Below, one piece after another: positions 1-5,690 of a stretch of 6,097 bases of DNA; positions within the stretch are counted from its first letter, which is position 1; each line of letters starts with the position of its first letter. The notes beneath the pieces are model-generated. The model worked only from the letters and a program-made list of their open reading frames with translations, searched no databases and had not been told where the DNA came from. Position numbers and translations under genes: made by a program. The stretch comes from JAMIFV01 sp035906055 (lineage in GTDB: Bacteria > Pseudomonadota > Alphaproteobacteria > Rickettsiales > JABCZZ01), in contig JAMIFV010000060.1 of NCBI GenBank assembly GCA_035906055.1, positions 1 through 6,097 on the forward strand, written 5' to 3'.

Positions 1-157
1 GACGGGGACCGCAACGCTTCGCTGATAAATCCTTCCGCCGAAGCCAGCCGTAAAGAGTGCGCGTGGTTACACCAAAAATCTGACTGGCATCCGCTTGGCT
101 GCCACCAGAACGAACGTAGCTTACTGCACGTTCGCGTAAATCAAGTGAGTAGGTCAT
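1..157 (-). CDS. IS630-family transposase, N-terminal part (runs off the window)
   Basis: The minus strand from an ATG at 157-155 reads without a stop to the window edge, giving 52 residues that begin MTYSLDLRERAVSYVRSGG. They continue as a helix-turn-helix with the core AxIFGVxxRTLYxWL-like pattern (residues about 20-40), then a Lys/Arg-rich stretch ending in GPR. This start and the HTH are typical of IS630/Tc1-mariner superfamily transposases, in which the N-terminal domain binds the element's terminal repeats. The catalytic DDE domain would lie beyond base 1 and cannot be seen. It is therefore unknown whether the copy is intact, or split into two frames as many IS630 members are. The element faces away from the plus-strand genes that start at 219. 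Assignment to the superfamily is from recognition of the N-terminal pattern. Confidence 0.85.
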   Translation of the reverse strand, partial: MTYSLDLRERAVSYVRSGGSQADASQIFGVTTRTLYGWLRRKDLSAKRCGPR

Positions 158-218
158 ACTTAACTTATAATATAAGAAACTATAAAGTTAAAGGACTATA
201 ATATAAAGAGAAGAACAC
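158..218. promoter_or_regulatory. AT-rich divergent control region / probable IS630 end
   Basis: The 61 bases between the transposase ATG and the ATG at 219 are almost entirely A/T and highly patterned. TTAACTT (160-166) is mirrored by AAGTTAA (185-191), and the arms extend through TATA with one bulged base. CTTATA-A-TATAAG (164-176) is a perfect palindrome. TATAATATAA occurs twice, at 166-175 and 197-206, 31 bases apart. TATAAT at 197-202 is a good -10 candidate for the gene starting at 219, and AGAGAAG just upstream of that ATG may be its ribosome binding site. No convincing -35 is seen. Since IS630 transposase genes start close to the element's end, this segment probably includes the terminal inverted repeat and flanking TA target. 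The boundary cannot be fixed without the other end. Confidence 0.45.
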
Positions 219-830
219 ATGTCCTCCACCGAGCGTTCCACTATCGCCAATGAAATCAAGACGCGTTTAGGCATTGACTCCCTGCATGCCCCCGATGCAC
301 TGCAGACAGAAATTGCTACCAAGCACACTGCCCTGTTTATTACATCCCGTCTTTATACTACAGCATTGAGCGGTCATTCCAAAACAGGCTTGGCCGTGGG
401 CGCACTGAGCATCGTTCAGGATCTGGTTGATACGTATTATCTGCGTGATCAAATGCTGAAAAAAGCAGAAGATTCGCATGAAAAAGGGCGCAATGCGCTG
501 ATTCTGGCAGATCGCCTCGCCAGCGCTGTGCAGGAGGAATCGCTGAAGGGGTTAAAAGAAGCAGGTATGGATAACGATGCCGCCAAGAGGGTCTTTGATG
601 CATTAGAAAAGCATGCGGCCAGCGCTTATGAACAGGTTGTATCTGCAAGAAACACGCGGCCACGTATTGCACATGACGGCGCAACTTTTGTTGCCGAAGC
701 TAAGCAAAGAATGCTTAGTGACCCTGATTTTGGCAGAACCCCTGCTGCACTTCCCGAATCAATGCGAGGCAGGAATTGGCAGGACCGTGAGGGCGAGCCG
801 CGTCACAGCGGCGGCCATTACATTGGCTAA
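219..830 (+). CDS. Hypothetical protein, 203 aa, helical, accessory
   Basis: Not recognised. The ORF starts with an ATG preceded by a purine-rich AGAGAAG at suitable distance and encodes 203 residues. No signal peptide or clear membrane segment is visible; the most hydrophobic stretch (about residues 56-70, TGLAVGALSIVQDLV) is short and ends in charged residues. The middle (about 70-145) is rich in Ala, Lys, Glu and Leu and looks like amphipathic helices or coiled coil (LRDQMLKKAEDSHEKGRN; AAKRVFDALEKHAASAYEQV). The last 25 residues are polar, rich in Arg, Gly and His, and probably disordered. It sits directly beside an IS630 copy and is the first of three ORFs in the same reading frame, so it may be an accessory protein, or the N-terminal part of a gene broken by stops at 828 and 840. 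Confidence 0.6.
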   Translation: MSSTERSTIANEIKTRLGIDSLHAPDALQTEIATKHTALFITSRLYTTALSGHSKTGLAVGALSIVQDLVDTYYLRDQMLKKAEDSHEKGRNALILADRLASAVQEESLKGLKEAGMDNDAAKRVFDALEKHAASAYEQVVSARNTRPRIAHDGATFVAEAKQRMLSDPDFGRTPAALPESMRGRNWQDREGEPRHSGGHYIG

Positions 831-875
831 AACAGTTCATGAGCACCACCTGAATATACCCCTGAACGCGCCTAT

Positions 876-1106
876 ATGTTCGCCCGTGAACGCAACGCCG
901 TGCGCGCGAAGATCGAAAGGATCATAGACCTTCACGAGACTGTTCGCATCGACCAGCTAATGAATACACATTCAAGAAAAGCAAACGCATCTTTTAGTCA
1001 AAAAGATTGGTTGAAGCGCAGCAAAGAATGCGCAGACCACTCAGGTATTGAGTGGAGTGAACAAAAACAGGAGCAGTCGGACAAGATAGCCAAAACCATG
1101 ATCTAA
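876..1106 (+). CDS. Hypothetical small protein, 76 aa, possibly a fragment
   Basis: Not recognised. From ATG 876 the frame gives 76 charged residues: a helical start (FARERNAVRAKIERIIDLHE) followed by a Lys/Glu/Gln-rich tail. There is no Shine-Dalgarno-like sequence before ATG 876. The frame is already open from 843 and reads as sensible protein there (APPEYTPERAY) but has no start codon, which hints that it once continued from the upstream ORF. It is in the same frame as the 219-830 ORF and as the next one. It could be a real small gene, or the middle fragment of a degraded gene with stops at 828, 840 and 1104. The overlapping plus-strand frame across 613-927 looks less protein-like and was not preferred. 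Confidence 0.35.
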   Translation: MFARERNAVRAKIERIIDLHETVRIDQLMNTHSRKANASFSQKDWLKRSKECADHSGIEWSEQKQEQSDKIAKTMI

Positions 1107-1127
1107 CGTATCTTGGACGGTGATCAG

Positions 1128-1493
1128 ATGCTGCGAGCTGCTGGCAACGAAAACAACCATAAAAATAAAGACGGATCAGGATATTTCCGAGATGAAACCC
1201 TTGAAGAGCTATACCTTAACCATGTAGCGCGCGAAGGCATATCGCAAATAAAATCCTTGGGTTTTTCTGATCGCAGCGCTGTTTCCATCGGTGGCCAGGT
1301 AATCCTAAAAGCACGTCCCTTAGCGAAATATCCACGCTCCAGTGTGAAACCATACTATATTAAAGAACTTTCCACTGAAGGTAACGTTTACAATATCTAT
1401 AATCACTGGCAACTGTTGCGCGACGCGCTCAATAGCGATCATCAGACGAGTGCTAAGAGCCTGTTCGGTGCCGAAGAGCAGCGCCGCATATAA
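1128..1493 (+). CDS. Hypothetical protein, 121 aa (126 aa if TTG 1113 is used)
   Basis: Not recognised. ATG 1128 is preceded by GGACGG with a seven-base gap, a fair ribosome binding site. A TTG at 1113 in the same frame would add five residues but has nothing suitable upstream. The protein is soluble-looking. A polar start rich in Asn and Lys is followed by a helix (DETLEELYLNHVAREGISQI), then a probable beta-rich part (SAVSIGGQVILKARPLAKYP; KPYYIKELSTEGNVYNIYNHW), and a helical end. No signal or membrane segment is seen. Base composition is lower in GC than in the metabolic genes to its right. The stop lies six bases from the stop of the convergent pheA, with no terminator between them. It may be a separate gene, or the C-terminal part of one broken gene starting at 219. 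Confidence 0.5.
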   Translation: MLRAAGNENNHKNKDGSGYFRDETLEELYLNHVAREGISQIKSLGFSDRSAVSIGGQVILKARPLAKYPRSSVKPYYIKELSTEGNVYNIYNHWQLLRDALNSDHQTSAKSLFGAEEQRRI

Positions 1494-1499
1494 TGCTGA

Positions 1500-2375
1500 T
1501 TACATTTTATAGCGCACCGGGTCGGCGGCATAGACGCCCAGCACCGTCACTTTCTTGCAGAAGAAGCCCAGTTCTTCCAGCGCAAGCTGCACCATGGCAT
1601 CTTTCGGGTGGCCCTCAAAGGTCAGGAAGAACTGCGCCGACGCAGAAACACCGCCGGGTATGTAACTTTCCAGTTTGATGATATTCACGCCGTTAGTGGC
1701 AAATCCGCCCATCGCTTTATAGAGCGCGGCGGGAATGTTGCGGATCGTGAACAGCAACGTGGTCAGCACTTTTTCTTTCTGCGGGTCGGGGTCAACCGGC
1801 TCGCGCGACACGGCCACGAATACGGTTACGTTATCTTTCGCATCCTCAACATGCTTTTTAAGCACTTGCAGGCCGTAGAGCTCCGCCGCCAGTGCGGAAG
1901 CCACCGCCGCTTTGGAAGTATCATTCCATTTGGCAACATCCGCTGCCGCAGCTGCCGTGTTAGAGTAGGTATGTGTGACTAACTTCAGTTCGCGCAGGCT
2001 GTTGCGGCACTGCATGAGCGCCTGCGGGTGGGAATAGACATCCTTCACGGTCTGCAGCGTCGCGCCTTTGGCCGCCACCAGATGATGCTCCACCGCCTGA
2101 AAATGCTCCCCCACGATGTGCAGGTTGATCTTGGGCAGGAGCTGGTGCATCTCCGCCACCCTCCCGGCCTGCGAGTTCTCGATCGGCAGCAGGCCTAAAG
2201 CCGCCTGCCCGTCCGCCACGGCCTGAAACACATCTTCAAAGGTAGGGCATGCCAGCGTGTGCATATAGGGGTACTTCTGGCGGCAGGCCAGATCGGCGTT
2301 CGCGCCTTCAACCCCCATGAATGCAATGGTATTTTCGGGGTCAAGGCGTGTGGATTTTTTATTCTGTGTGGACAT
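1500..2375 (-). CDS. pheA: Prephenate dehydratase with C-terminal ACT domain
   Basis: Monofunctional prephenate dehydratase, 291 residues, which converts prephenate to phenylpyruvate with loss of water and CO2, the committed cytosolic step to phenylalanine. Seen: the N-terminal IAFMGVEGANAD segment (about 17-28), LLPIENSQAGRV (62-73), SHPQALMQC (115-123), then the catalytic-loop region DNVTVFV (181-187). From about 205 a complete ACT domain follows (LLFTIRNIPAALYKAMGGFATNG, then KLESYIPGG and FEGHP), which in this family binds Phe for feedback inhibition. There is no chorismate mutase domain, so that activity must come from elsewhere. The usual Thr-Arg-Phe triplet here reads Thr184-Val-Phe: the threonine is kept, the arginine lost. 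PAAL and ESY replace the enterobacterial GALV and ESRP, which from memory is normal in alphaproteobacteria. ATG 2375 has only a weak Shine-Dalgarno. It diverges from the DAHP synthase gene. Confidence 0.93.
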   Translation of the reverse strand: MSTQNKKSTRLDPENTIAFMGVEGANADLACRQKYPYMHTLACPTFEDVFQAVADGQAALGLLPIENSQAGRVAEMHQLLPKINLHIVGEHFQAVEHHLVAAKGATLQTVKDVYSHPQALMQCRNSLRELKLVTHTYSNTAAAAADVAKWNDTSKAAVASALAAELYGLQVLKKHVEDAKDNVTVFVAVSREPVDPDPQKEKVLTTLLFTIRNIPAALYKAMGGFATNGVNIIKLESYIPGGVSASAQFFLTFEGHPKDAMVQLALEELGFFCKKVTVLGVYAADPVRYKM

Positions 2376-2514
2376 GGCAGCAATTCATAATTGGTTGTTT
2401 CCCCTATTTCGTATCGTAGTATGCTGTCTTAATCAATAATCTCCTTGTTTTTCTGTATTTCTGTCCCTATCTGATCTATACACACGCACAAACGTGACTG
2501 GTGAGACTTTATAT
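2376..2514. promoter_or_regulatory. Divergent promoter region between pheA and DAHP synthase
   Basis: These 139 bases must carry the start signals for both aromatic amino-acid genes. On the minus strand TTGATT (2436-2431), a 17-base gap and TACGAA (2413-2408) form a weak candidate promoter for pheA. On the plus strand TTGTTT (2445-2450), a 17-base gap and TATCTG (2468-2473) is a weak candidate for the synthase; TATACA at 2477-2482 is an alternative -10. A pyrimidine-rich run covers about 2441-2470. GGTGAG at 2500-2505 lies nine bases before ATG 2515 and is the probable ribosome binding site, favouring that start over the in-frame GTG at 2494. No operator palindrome, leader peptide or attenuator hairpin was recognised. 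Confidence 0.4.
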
Positions 2515-3861
2515 ATGCAACCATGGAATATTAATAGCTGGCGCAACCTCCCCATCAAGCAGCAACCGATGTATGCGGATGAAACGCGCCTGCAGGAAGT
2601 GGAAAAGAATCTTTCCGCATTGCCGACGCTCGCCTCCCCCAGCGAAGCGCGCCAGCTCAAGCGCGAACTGGCCATGGCATCGCAGGGCAAAGCGTTTTTG
2701 CTGCAGGGGGGAGACTGCGCGGAGAGCTTCGCCGAATTCAGCGAAGCAAACCTGCGCAATTTCTTCCGCGTGATGCTGCAGATGACCGTGGCGCTGATGT
2801 ACGGCGCAGGTTGCCCCGTGGTGAAAGTGGGCCGCATCGCCGGGCAGTTCTCCAAACCGCGCAGCGACAACACCGAAAAAATGAACGGCAAGGAACTGCC
2901 GAGCTATCGCGGTGACATGGTGAACGGCATGGAGTTCGACGGTGACGCGCGCGTGCCCGATCCCGAACGCCTGCTCAAGGTGTACTACCAGTCCGGCGCG
3001 ACCCTCAACTTCCTGCGCTCGCTTGCCAAAGGCGGCTATGCCTCTTTGCGCCAGATCAGCCGCTGGAACATGGATTTTGTCGCCACCTCAACGCAGGGCA
3101 AACGTTTTCACATGCTCGTGGACCGTATCAATGAATGTTTGAGCTTCATGGAAGCGTGCGGCCTGCCGCTGGATGACATGGAGCAATTAAGCGAGGCGCG
3201 TTTCTTCACTTCGCATGAAGCGCTGCTGCTGGGTTATGATTCCGCGCTCACCCGCATCGATGAAACCGACGGCAAACCGTATGTAGGTTCCGCGCATATG
3301 CTCTGGATCGGCGACCGCACGCGCTCGCCGGACGAAGCGCATGTGGAATTTTTGCGCGGCGTTGCCAATCCTATCGGCTGCAAGGTCGGCCCCAGCATGA
3401 CCAGAGACGCGCTGCTGAAATTGTGCGACGTGCTCAATCCTGAAAACGAACCCGGTCGCCTCACCTTCATATCGCGCATGGGCGCCGGGAAGATTGAAGA
3501 CCTGCTGCCGCCGCTCGTGCGCACCATACGCGATGAAGGCCGCGCTGTGCTGTGGTCCTGCGACCCGATGCACGGCAACACGATTAAGTCCCCCAGCGGC
3601 ATCAAGACGCGCAAGTTCACCGACATCCTTGCCGAAGTGCGCAACTTCTTCGCCATCCATAAAGACGAAGGCACCTATGGCGGCGGCGTGCATTTTGAAA
3701 TGACCGGGCAGGACGTGACCGAATGTCTGGGCGGTGCGCAGGCCATCAGCGAGATGAACCTCGCCGACCGCTACCACACGCATTGCGACCCGCGCCTCAA
3801 CGCATCGCAAAGCCTCGAGCTTGCATTCCTGATCGCGGAAGAACTCAAGCGCAAAAAATAG
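2515..3861 (+). CDS. 3-deoxy-7-phosphoheptulonate synthase, class II (DAHP synthase)
   Basis: Condenses phosphoenolpyruvate with erythrose 4-phosphate to DAHP, the first step of the shikimate pathway. It is a cytosolic, metal-dependent enzyme of the plant/Mycobacterium type (class II, AroA-II), not the AroFGH type. With ATG 2515 it has 448 residues, the usual length, and opens with a typical SWRNLPIKQQPMY. Family motifs seen in order: LLQGGDCAESF, YRGDMVNG, RWNMDF, FTSHEALLL, WIGDRTR, KVGPSM, SRMGAGK, WSCDPMHGNT, HFEMTGQDVTECLGGAQ and CDPRLNASQSLELAF. The expected metal ligands are present as Cys68, His353, Glu395 and Asp425; the last three keep the same spacing (42 and 30) as I recall for the Mycobacterium tuberculosis enzyme. 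The N-terminal extension that carries allosteric elements in M. tuberculosis looks short. GTG 2494 would add seven residues but lies before the ribosome binding site. It is divergent from pheA and followed after one base by a small gene. Confidence 0.96.
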   Translation: MQPWNINSWRNLPIKQQPMYADETRLQEVEKNLSALPTLASPSEARQLKRELAMASQGKAFLLQGGDCAESFAEFSEANLRNFFRVMLQMTVALMYGAGCPVVKVGRIAGQFSKPRSDNTEKMNGKELPSYRGDMVNGMEFDGDARVPDPERLLKVYYQSGATLNFLRSLAKGGYASLRQISRWNMDFVATSTQGKRFHMLVDRINECLSFMEACGLPLDDMEQLSEARFFTSHEALLLGYDSALTRIDETDGKPYVGSAHMLWIGDRTRSPDEAHVEFLRGVANPIGCKVGPSMTRDALLKLCDVLNPENEPGRLTFISRMGAGKIEDLLPPLVRTIRDEGRAVLWSCDPMHGNTIKSPSGIKTRKFTDILAEVRNFFAIHKDEGTYGGGVHFEMTGQDVTECLGGAQAISEMNLADRYHTHCDPRLNASQSLELAFLIAEELKRKK

Positions 3862-3862
3862 T

Positions 3863-4228
3863 ATGCTGCCCGCCGCACTCTTTGCATCGTATGCCGATAA
3901 GATGAAAGCAGTGCTCCAACAGCATGGCTATGAACATCTGCTTACCAGAACAGGTGAAGCGTACGATTCGCATCTTGCCGAGTTTAGCAAAGACGGCGCA
4001 TCGTTATCTCTTATGTGGGATGGTAAAGAAGAATGGCTACGCCTCACTGCATACAAGGCAGAGGCAAGCGCGGAAGAAATTCTCTTCCGCAACCTGCGTG
4101 GCAATACGCCTGCAGAACATGAGCGCGCGCTTGATGACGTTATATCCATGTTACATCACGTTGTCGCGCCACATCATCACGATGACGAAGATGAAGTGAC
4201 GTGCGGCTGTTCGCATCATCACCACTGA
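3863..4228 (+). CDS. Unknown 121-aa protein with His/Cys/acidic metal-binding-like tail
   Basis: Family not recognised. ATG 3863 comes one base after the DAHP synthase stop, with no clear Shine-Dalgarno of its own, so translation is probably coupled to the upstream gene. Residues 1-95 form a compact, soluble, mixed alpha/beta-looking domain (ADKMKAVLQQHGYEHL; a probable strand pair SLSLMWDGKEEWLRLTAY; a helix around EHERALDDVISML). The last 24 residues are striking: His98-His99, His104-106, an acidic run DDEDE, Cys114-Gly-Cys116, then four terminal histidines, giving nine His and two Cys. Such a tail suggests binding of Zn, Ni, Co or a similar ion. Because the neighbour is a divalent-metal enzyme, metal delivery or storage is conceivable, but this is inference. 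A shorter start at Met14 (3902) is possible but lacks a ribosome binding site. Confidence 0.72.
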   Translation: MLPAALFASYADKMKAVLQQHGYEHLLTRTGEAYDSHLAEFSKDGASLSLMWDGKEEWLRLTAYKAEASAEEILFRNLRGNTPAEHERALDDVISMLHHVVAPHHHDDEDEVTCGCSHHHH

Positions 4229-4253
4229 AAATATTTTATGTAATTTTGTCACA

Positions 4254-4297
4254 GTGAAGTGTGAAGTGAAACACGCATGCATTTTTTTTCTGCATGC
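4254..4297. repeat. Tandem GTGAAGT repeat and GCATGCA hairpin upstream of the histone-like gene
   Basis: GTGAAGT occurs twice back to back (4254-4260, 4261-4267). Eight bases later GCATGCA (4275-4281) is mirrored by TGCATGC (4291-4297) around a nine-base loop made of eight T and one C. Each arm contains the palindrome GCATGC. The arrangement lies 79-122 bases before the ATG of the lysine-rich protein and after the stop at 4228. It could be a binding site for a regulator, or a weak terminator-like structure for the upstream operon, but no U-run follows the second arm. TTAACA at 4307-4312 resembles a -35 box, without a good -10 at normal spacing. Confidence 0.4.
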
Positions 4298-4375
4298 ATA
4301 ATCATGTTAACAGAATATTTACCGTTTGCGTGTTTAAGTGCGAGTGTTCATTAACCCTCACGAGGAGACTACACC

Positions 4376-4576
4376 ATGGCTACCAAAACCAAAAAGAAGA
4401 CCACTGCGAAGACCACTGCAAAAAAAGTTGTAAAGAAGACTGCAGCTAAAAAACCCGCAGCTAAGAAAGTTGCAAAGAAAGCCACCAAGAAGGTTGTTGC
4501 TAAGAAGAGCTCCAAGCCTTCCGTAAAGCTGGTTGCTAAAGCTGCTTCCGCTCGTCGCGTAGCTGCATTCCGCTAA
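4376..4576 (+). CDS. Histone H1-like lysine/alanine-rich DNA-binding protein
   Basis: A 66-residue, extremely basic protein: 22 Lys and 3 Arg, 16 Ala, no Asp or Glu, and one aromatic residue (Phe65). It is built of repeated AAKK/VAKK/TAKK units (about residues 10-45), followed by a tail with Pro, Ser and Val ending SARRVAAFR. This is the composition of eukaryotic H1 C-terminal tails and bacterial H1-like proteins such as Hc1/Hc2 and the Lys-rich tails of some HU proteins. Such proteins bind DNA or RNA non-specifically and compact the nucleoid. No HU fold or other globular domain is present, so it is probably disordered until bound. AGGAG at 4363-4367 with an eight-base gap is a strong ribosome binding site. 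Together with the terminator at 4611 and frequent AAG and GCT codons, this suggests a well-expressed single-gene unit. The role is inferred from composition only. Confidence 0.75.
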   Translation: MATKTKKKTTAKTTAKKVVKKTAAKKPAAKKVAKKATKKVVAKKSSKPSVKLVAKAASARRVAAFR

Positions 4577-4610
4577 TAAATAATAAAAATCAATACGTTA
4601 TTTTGTTTTT

Positions 4611-4636
4611 AAGGGCTCGCAAGAGCCCTTTTTTTT
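4611..4636 (+). terminator. Rho-independent terminator of the histone-like gene
   Basis: AAGGGCTC (4611-4618) pairs perfectly with GAGCCCTT (4623-4630) around a GCAA tetraloop and runs into eight consecutive T (4629-4636). It lies 34 bases after the TAA at 4574-4576. It separates the lysine-rich gene from fmt. Confidence 0.93.
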
Positions 4637-4683
4637 GGCATTCATAATGCCGGGGAAACGCATTCCCCTCTGCGCTCAGCGCA
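4637..4683. repeat. Three contiguous perfect hairpins after the terminator
   Basis: Immediately after the T-run come GGCATT-cat-AATGCC (4637-4651), GGGGAA-acgca-TTCCCC (4652-4668) and, two bases later, TGCGCT-c-AGCGCA (4671-4683). Each has a perfect six-base stem. With the terminator this makes four hairpins in 73 bases. The CGCATT(C)TCCCC theme is partly repeated at about 4659-4668 and 4680-4690. The array could be a REP-like extragenic element, a back-up terminator region, or part of the fmt leader. From 4684 to the fmt start nothing else was recognised apart from a weak TTGCAT at 4731. Confidence 0.6.
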
Positions 4684-4765
4684 TTCTCCCCTTACGTCGC
4701 GATAGAGTTCCTTCACGAATACGACGACGCTTGCATAAGGTCGAGTAATAGCGGTAAACAGTGTC

Positions 4766-5689
4766 ATGAAAAAACTCTCTCTCATCTTCATGGGCACGCC
4801 GCAGTTCGCAGTGCCGACGCTGCAAAGCCTCATTGATGCCGGGCATAACATCGTTGCGGTTTATACCGCTGCGCCCAAACCTGCCGGACGCGGCCAGAAG
4901 GAAACCATCACTCCCATTCACCAGCTCGCGCAACAGCACGGCTTGCATGTGCTTACACCTGCGACACTGAAATACGCGGCAGCGCAGGATGCGTTTAAAA
5001 ATTTTAATGCCGATGCCGCGATCGTTGCCGCATATGGGCTGCTGCTGCCACAGGCGATTCTTGATGGCACGCGCATGGGCTGCCTGAACGTGCATCCTTC
5101 CCTGCTGCCACGCTGGCGCGGCGCAGCACCACTGCAACGCACGATCATGGCGGGCGATAAAGAGACAGGCATTGTCATCATGCAGATGAATGCGGGACTG
5201 GACACGGGCGATATGCTCGTCACCGAACGCCATGCTATTGCCGACGGCACTACTACCGCGCAATTGCATGACACGCTTTCACAGAAGGCCGGAGCATTAG
5301 TGCTTCAGGCGCTTGAAGGTCTTGGCAACGGCAAAATCACCGCAGTAAAGCAACCCGAAGACGGCGTGATCTACGCTAAGAAGATCACCAAGGAAGAAGC
5401 GCGCATCGACTGGAAAGAATCTGCTGAAACCCTGCGTAATAAAGTGCTTGGGCTTAACCCCGCACCCGGTGCGTATTTCATGTATAACGGCGAGAATATA
5501 AAAATACTTGATGCGAAAGTCACCGCTGCTTCATCAACTCCGGGTACGGTACTTGATGACCAGCTTACCATCGCCTGCGGCAACGGCGCGCTCATACCTG
5601 TAACGGTTCAACGCCCCGGCAAAAAGCCGATGGCACTAAAAGAAATGCTGCTGGGTTTTACAGTAGCGGCGGGAACACTGCTTCAATAG
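4766..5689 (+). CDS. fmt: Methionyl-tRNA formyltransferase
   Basis: Transfers a formyl group from 10-formyltetrahydrofolate to the amino group of Met on initiator tRNA, in the cytosol, before translation initiation. It has 307 residues, the normal length. The N-terminal Rossmann-like formyltransferase domain starts LSLIFMGTPQFAVPTL. It has the PAGRG loop (39-43) implicated in initiator-tRNA recognition, and the folate/catalytic signature LNVHPSLLPRWRGAAPLQ with Asn108 and His110. The catalytic Asp146 lies in AGLDTGDML. A linker (YAKKITKEEARIDW, 203-216) leads to the C-terminal tRNA-binding barrel (LGLNPAPGAYF; VQRPGKKPMALKEMLLG). All expected active-site residues are present. In many bacteria fmt follows def, peptide deformylase; here the gene upstream is the histone-like gene behind a terminator, so def is not in this window. 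The Shine-Dalgarno before ATG 4766 is weak. The start is fixed by the conserved N-terminus. Confidence 0.97.
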   Translation: MKKLSLIFMGTPQFAVPTLQSLIDAGHNIVAVYTAAPKPAGRGQKETITPIHQLAQQHGLHVLTPATLKYAAAQDAFKNFNADAAIVAAYGLLLPQAILDGTRMGCLNVHPSLLPRWRGAAPLQRTIMAGDKETGIVIMQMNAGLDTGDMLVTERHAIADGTTTAQLHDTLSQKAGALVLQALEGLGNGKITAVKQPEDGVIYAKKITKEEARIDWKESAETLRNKVLGLNPAPGAYFMYNGENIKILDAKVTAASSTPGTVLDDQLTIACGNGALIPVTVQRPGKKPMALKEMLLGFTVAAGTLLQ

Positions 5690-5690
5690 T

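Noticed and set aside
613..927. Plus-strand open frame overlapping the end of the 219-830 gene
   Set aside because: It overlaps the better frame by more than 200 bases, has no ribosome binding site, and its composition does not look like protein.
1481..1515. Possible shared terminator between the convergent genes ending at 1493 and 1500
   Set aside because: Only GCGC ends and loose AT pairing are visible, with no stable stem or T-run.
1608..1982. Plus-strand open frame of 124 codons
   Set aside because: It is antisense to prephenate dehydratase and has no recognisable features.
2494..2514. GTG 2494 as start of DAHP synthase
   Set aside because: GGTGAG at 2500-2505 is well placed for ATG 2515, and the family usually starts close to the SWRxxPIKQQP segment.
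3187..3810. Minus-strand open frame of 207 codons
   Set aside because: It is opposite the fully conserved C-terminal half of DAHP synthase; GC-rich codons on the plus strand leave antisense frames open.
4676..5269. Minus-strand open frame of 197 codons
   Set aside because: It lies opposite fmt, whose motifs are complete. The translation is Cys/His/Arg-rich and resembles no family, so it is an antisense shadow.
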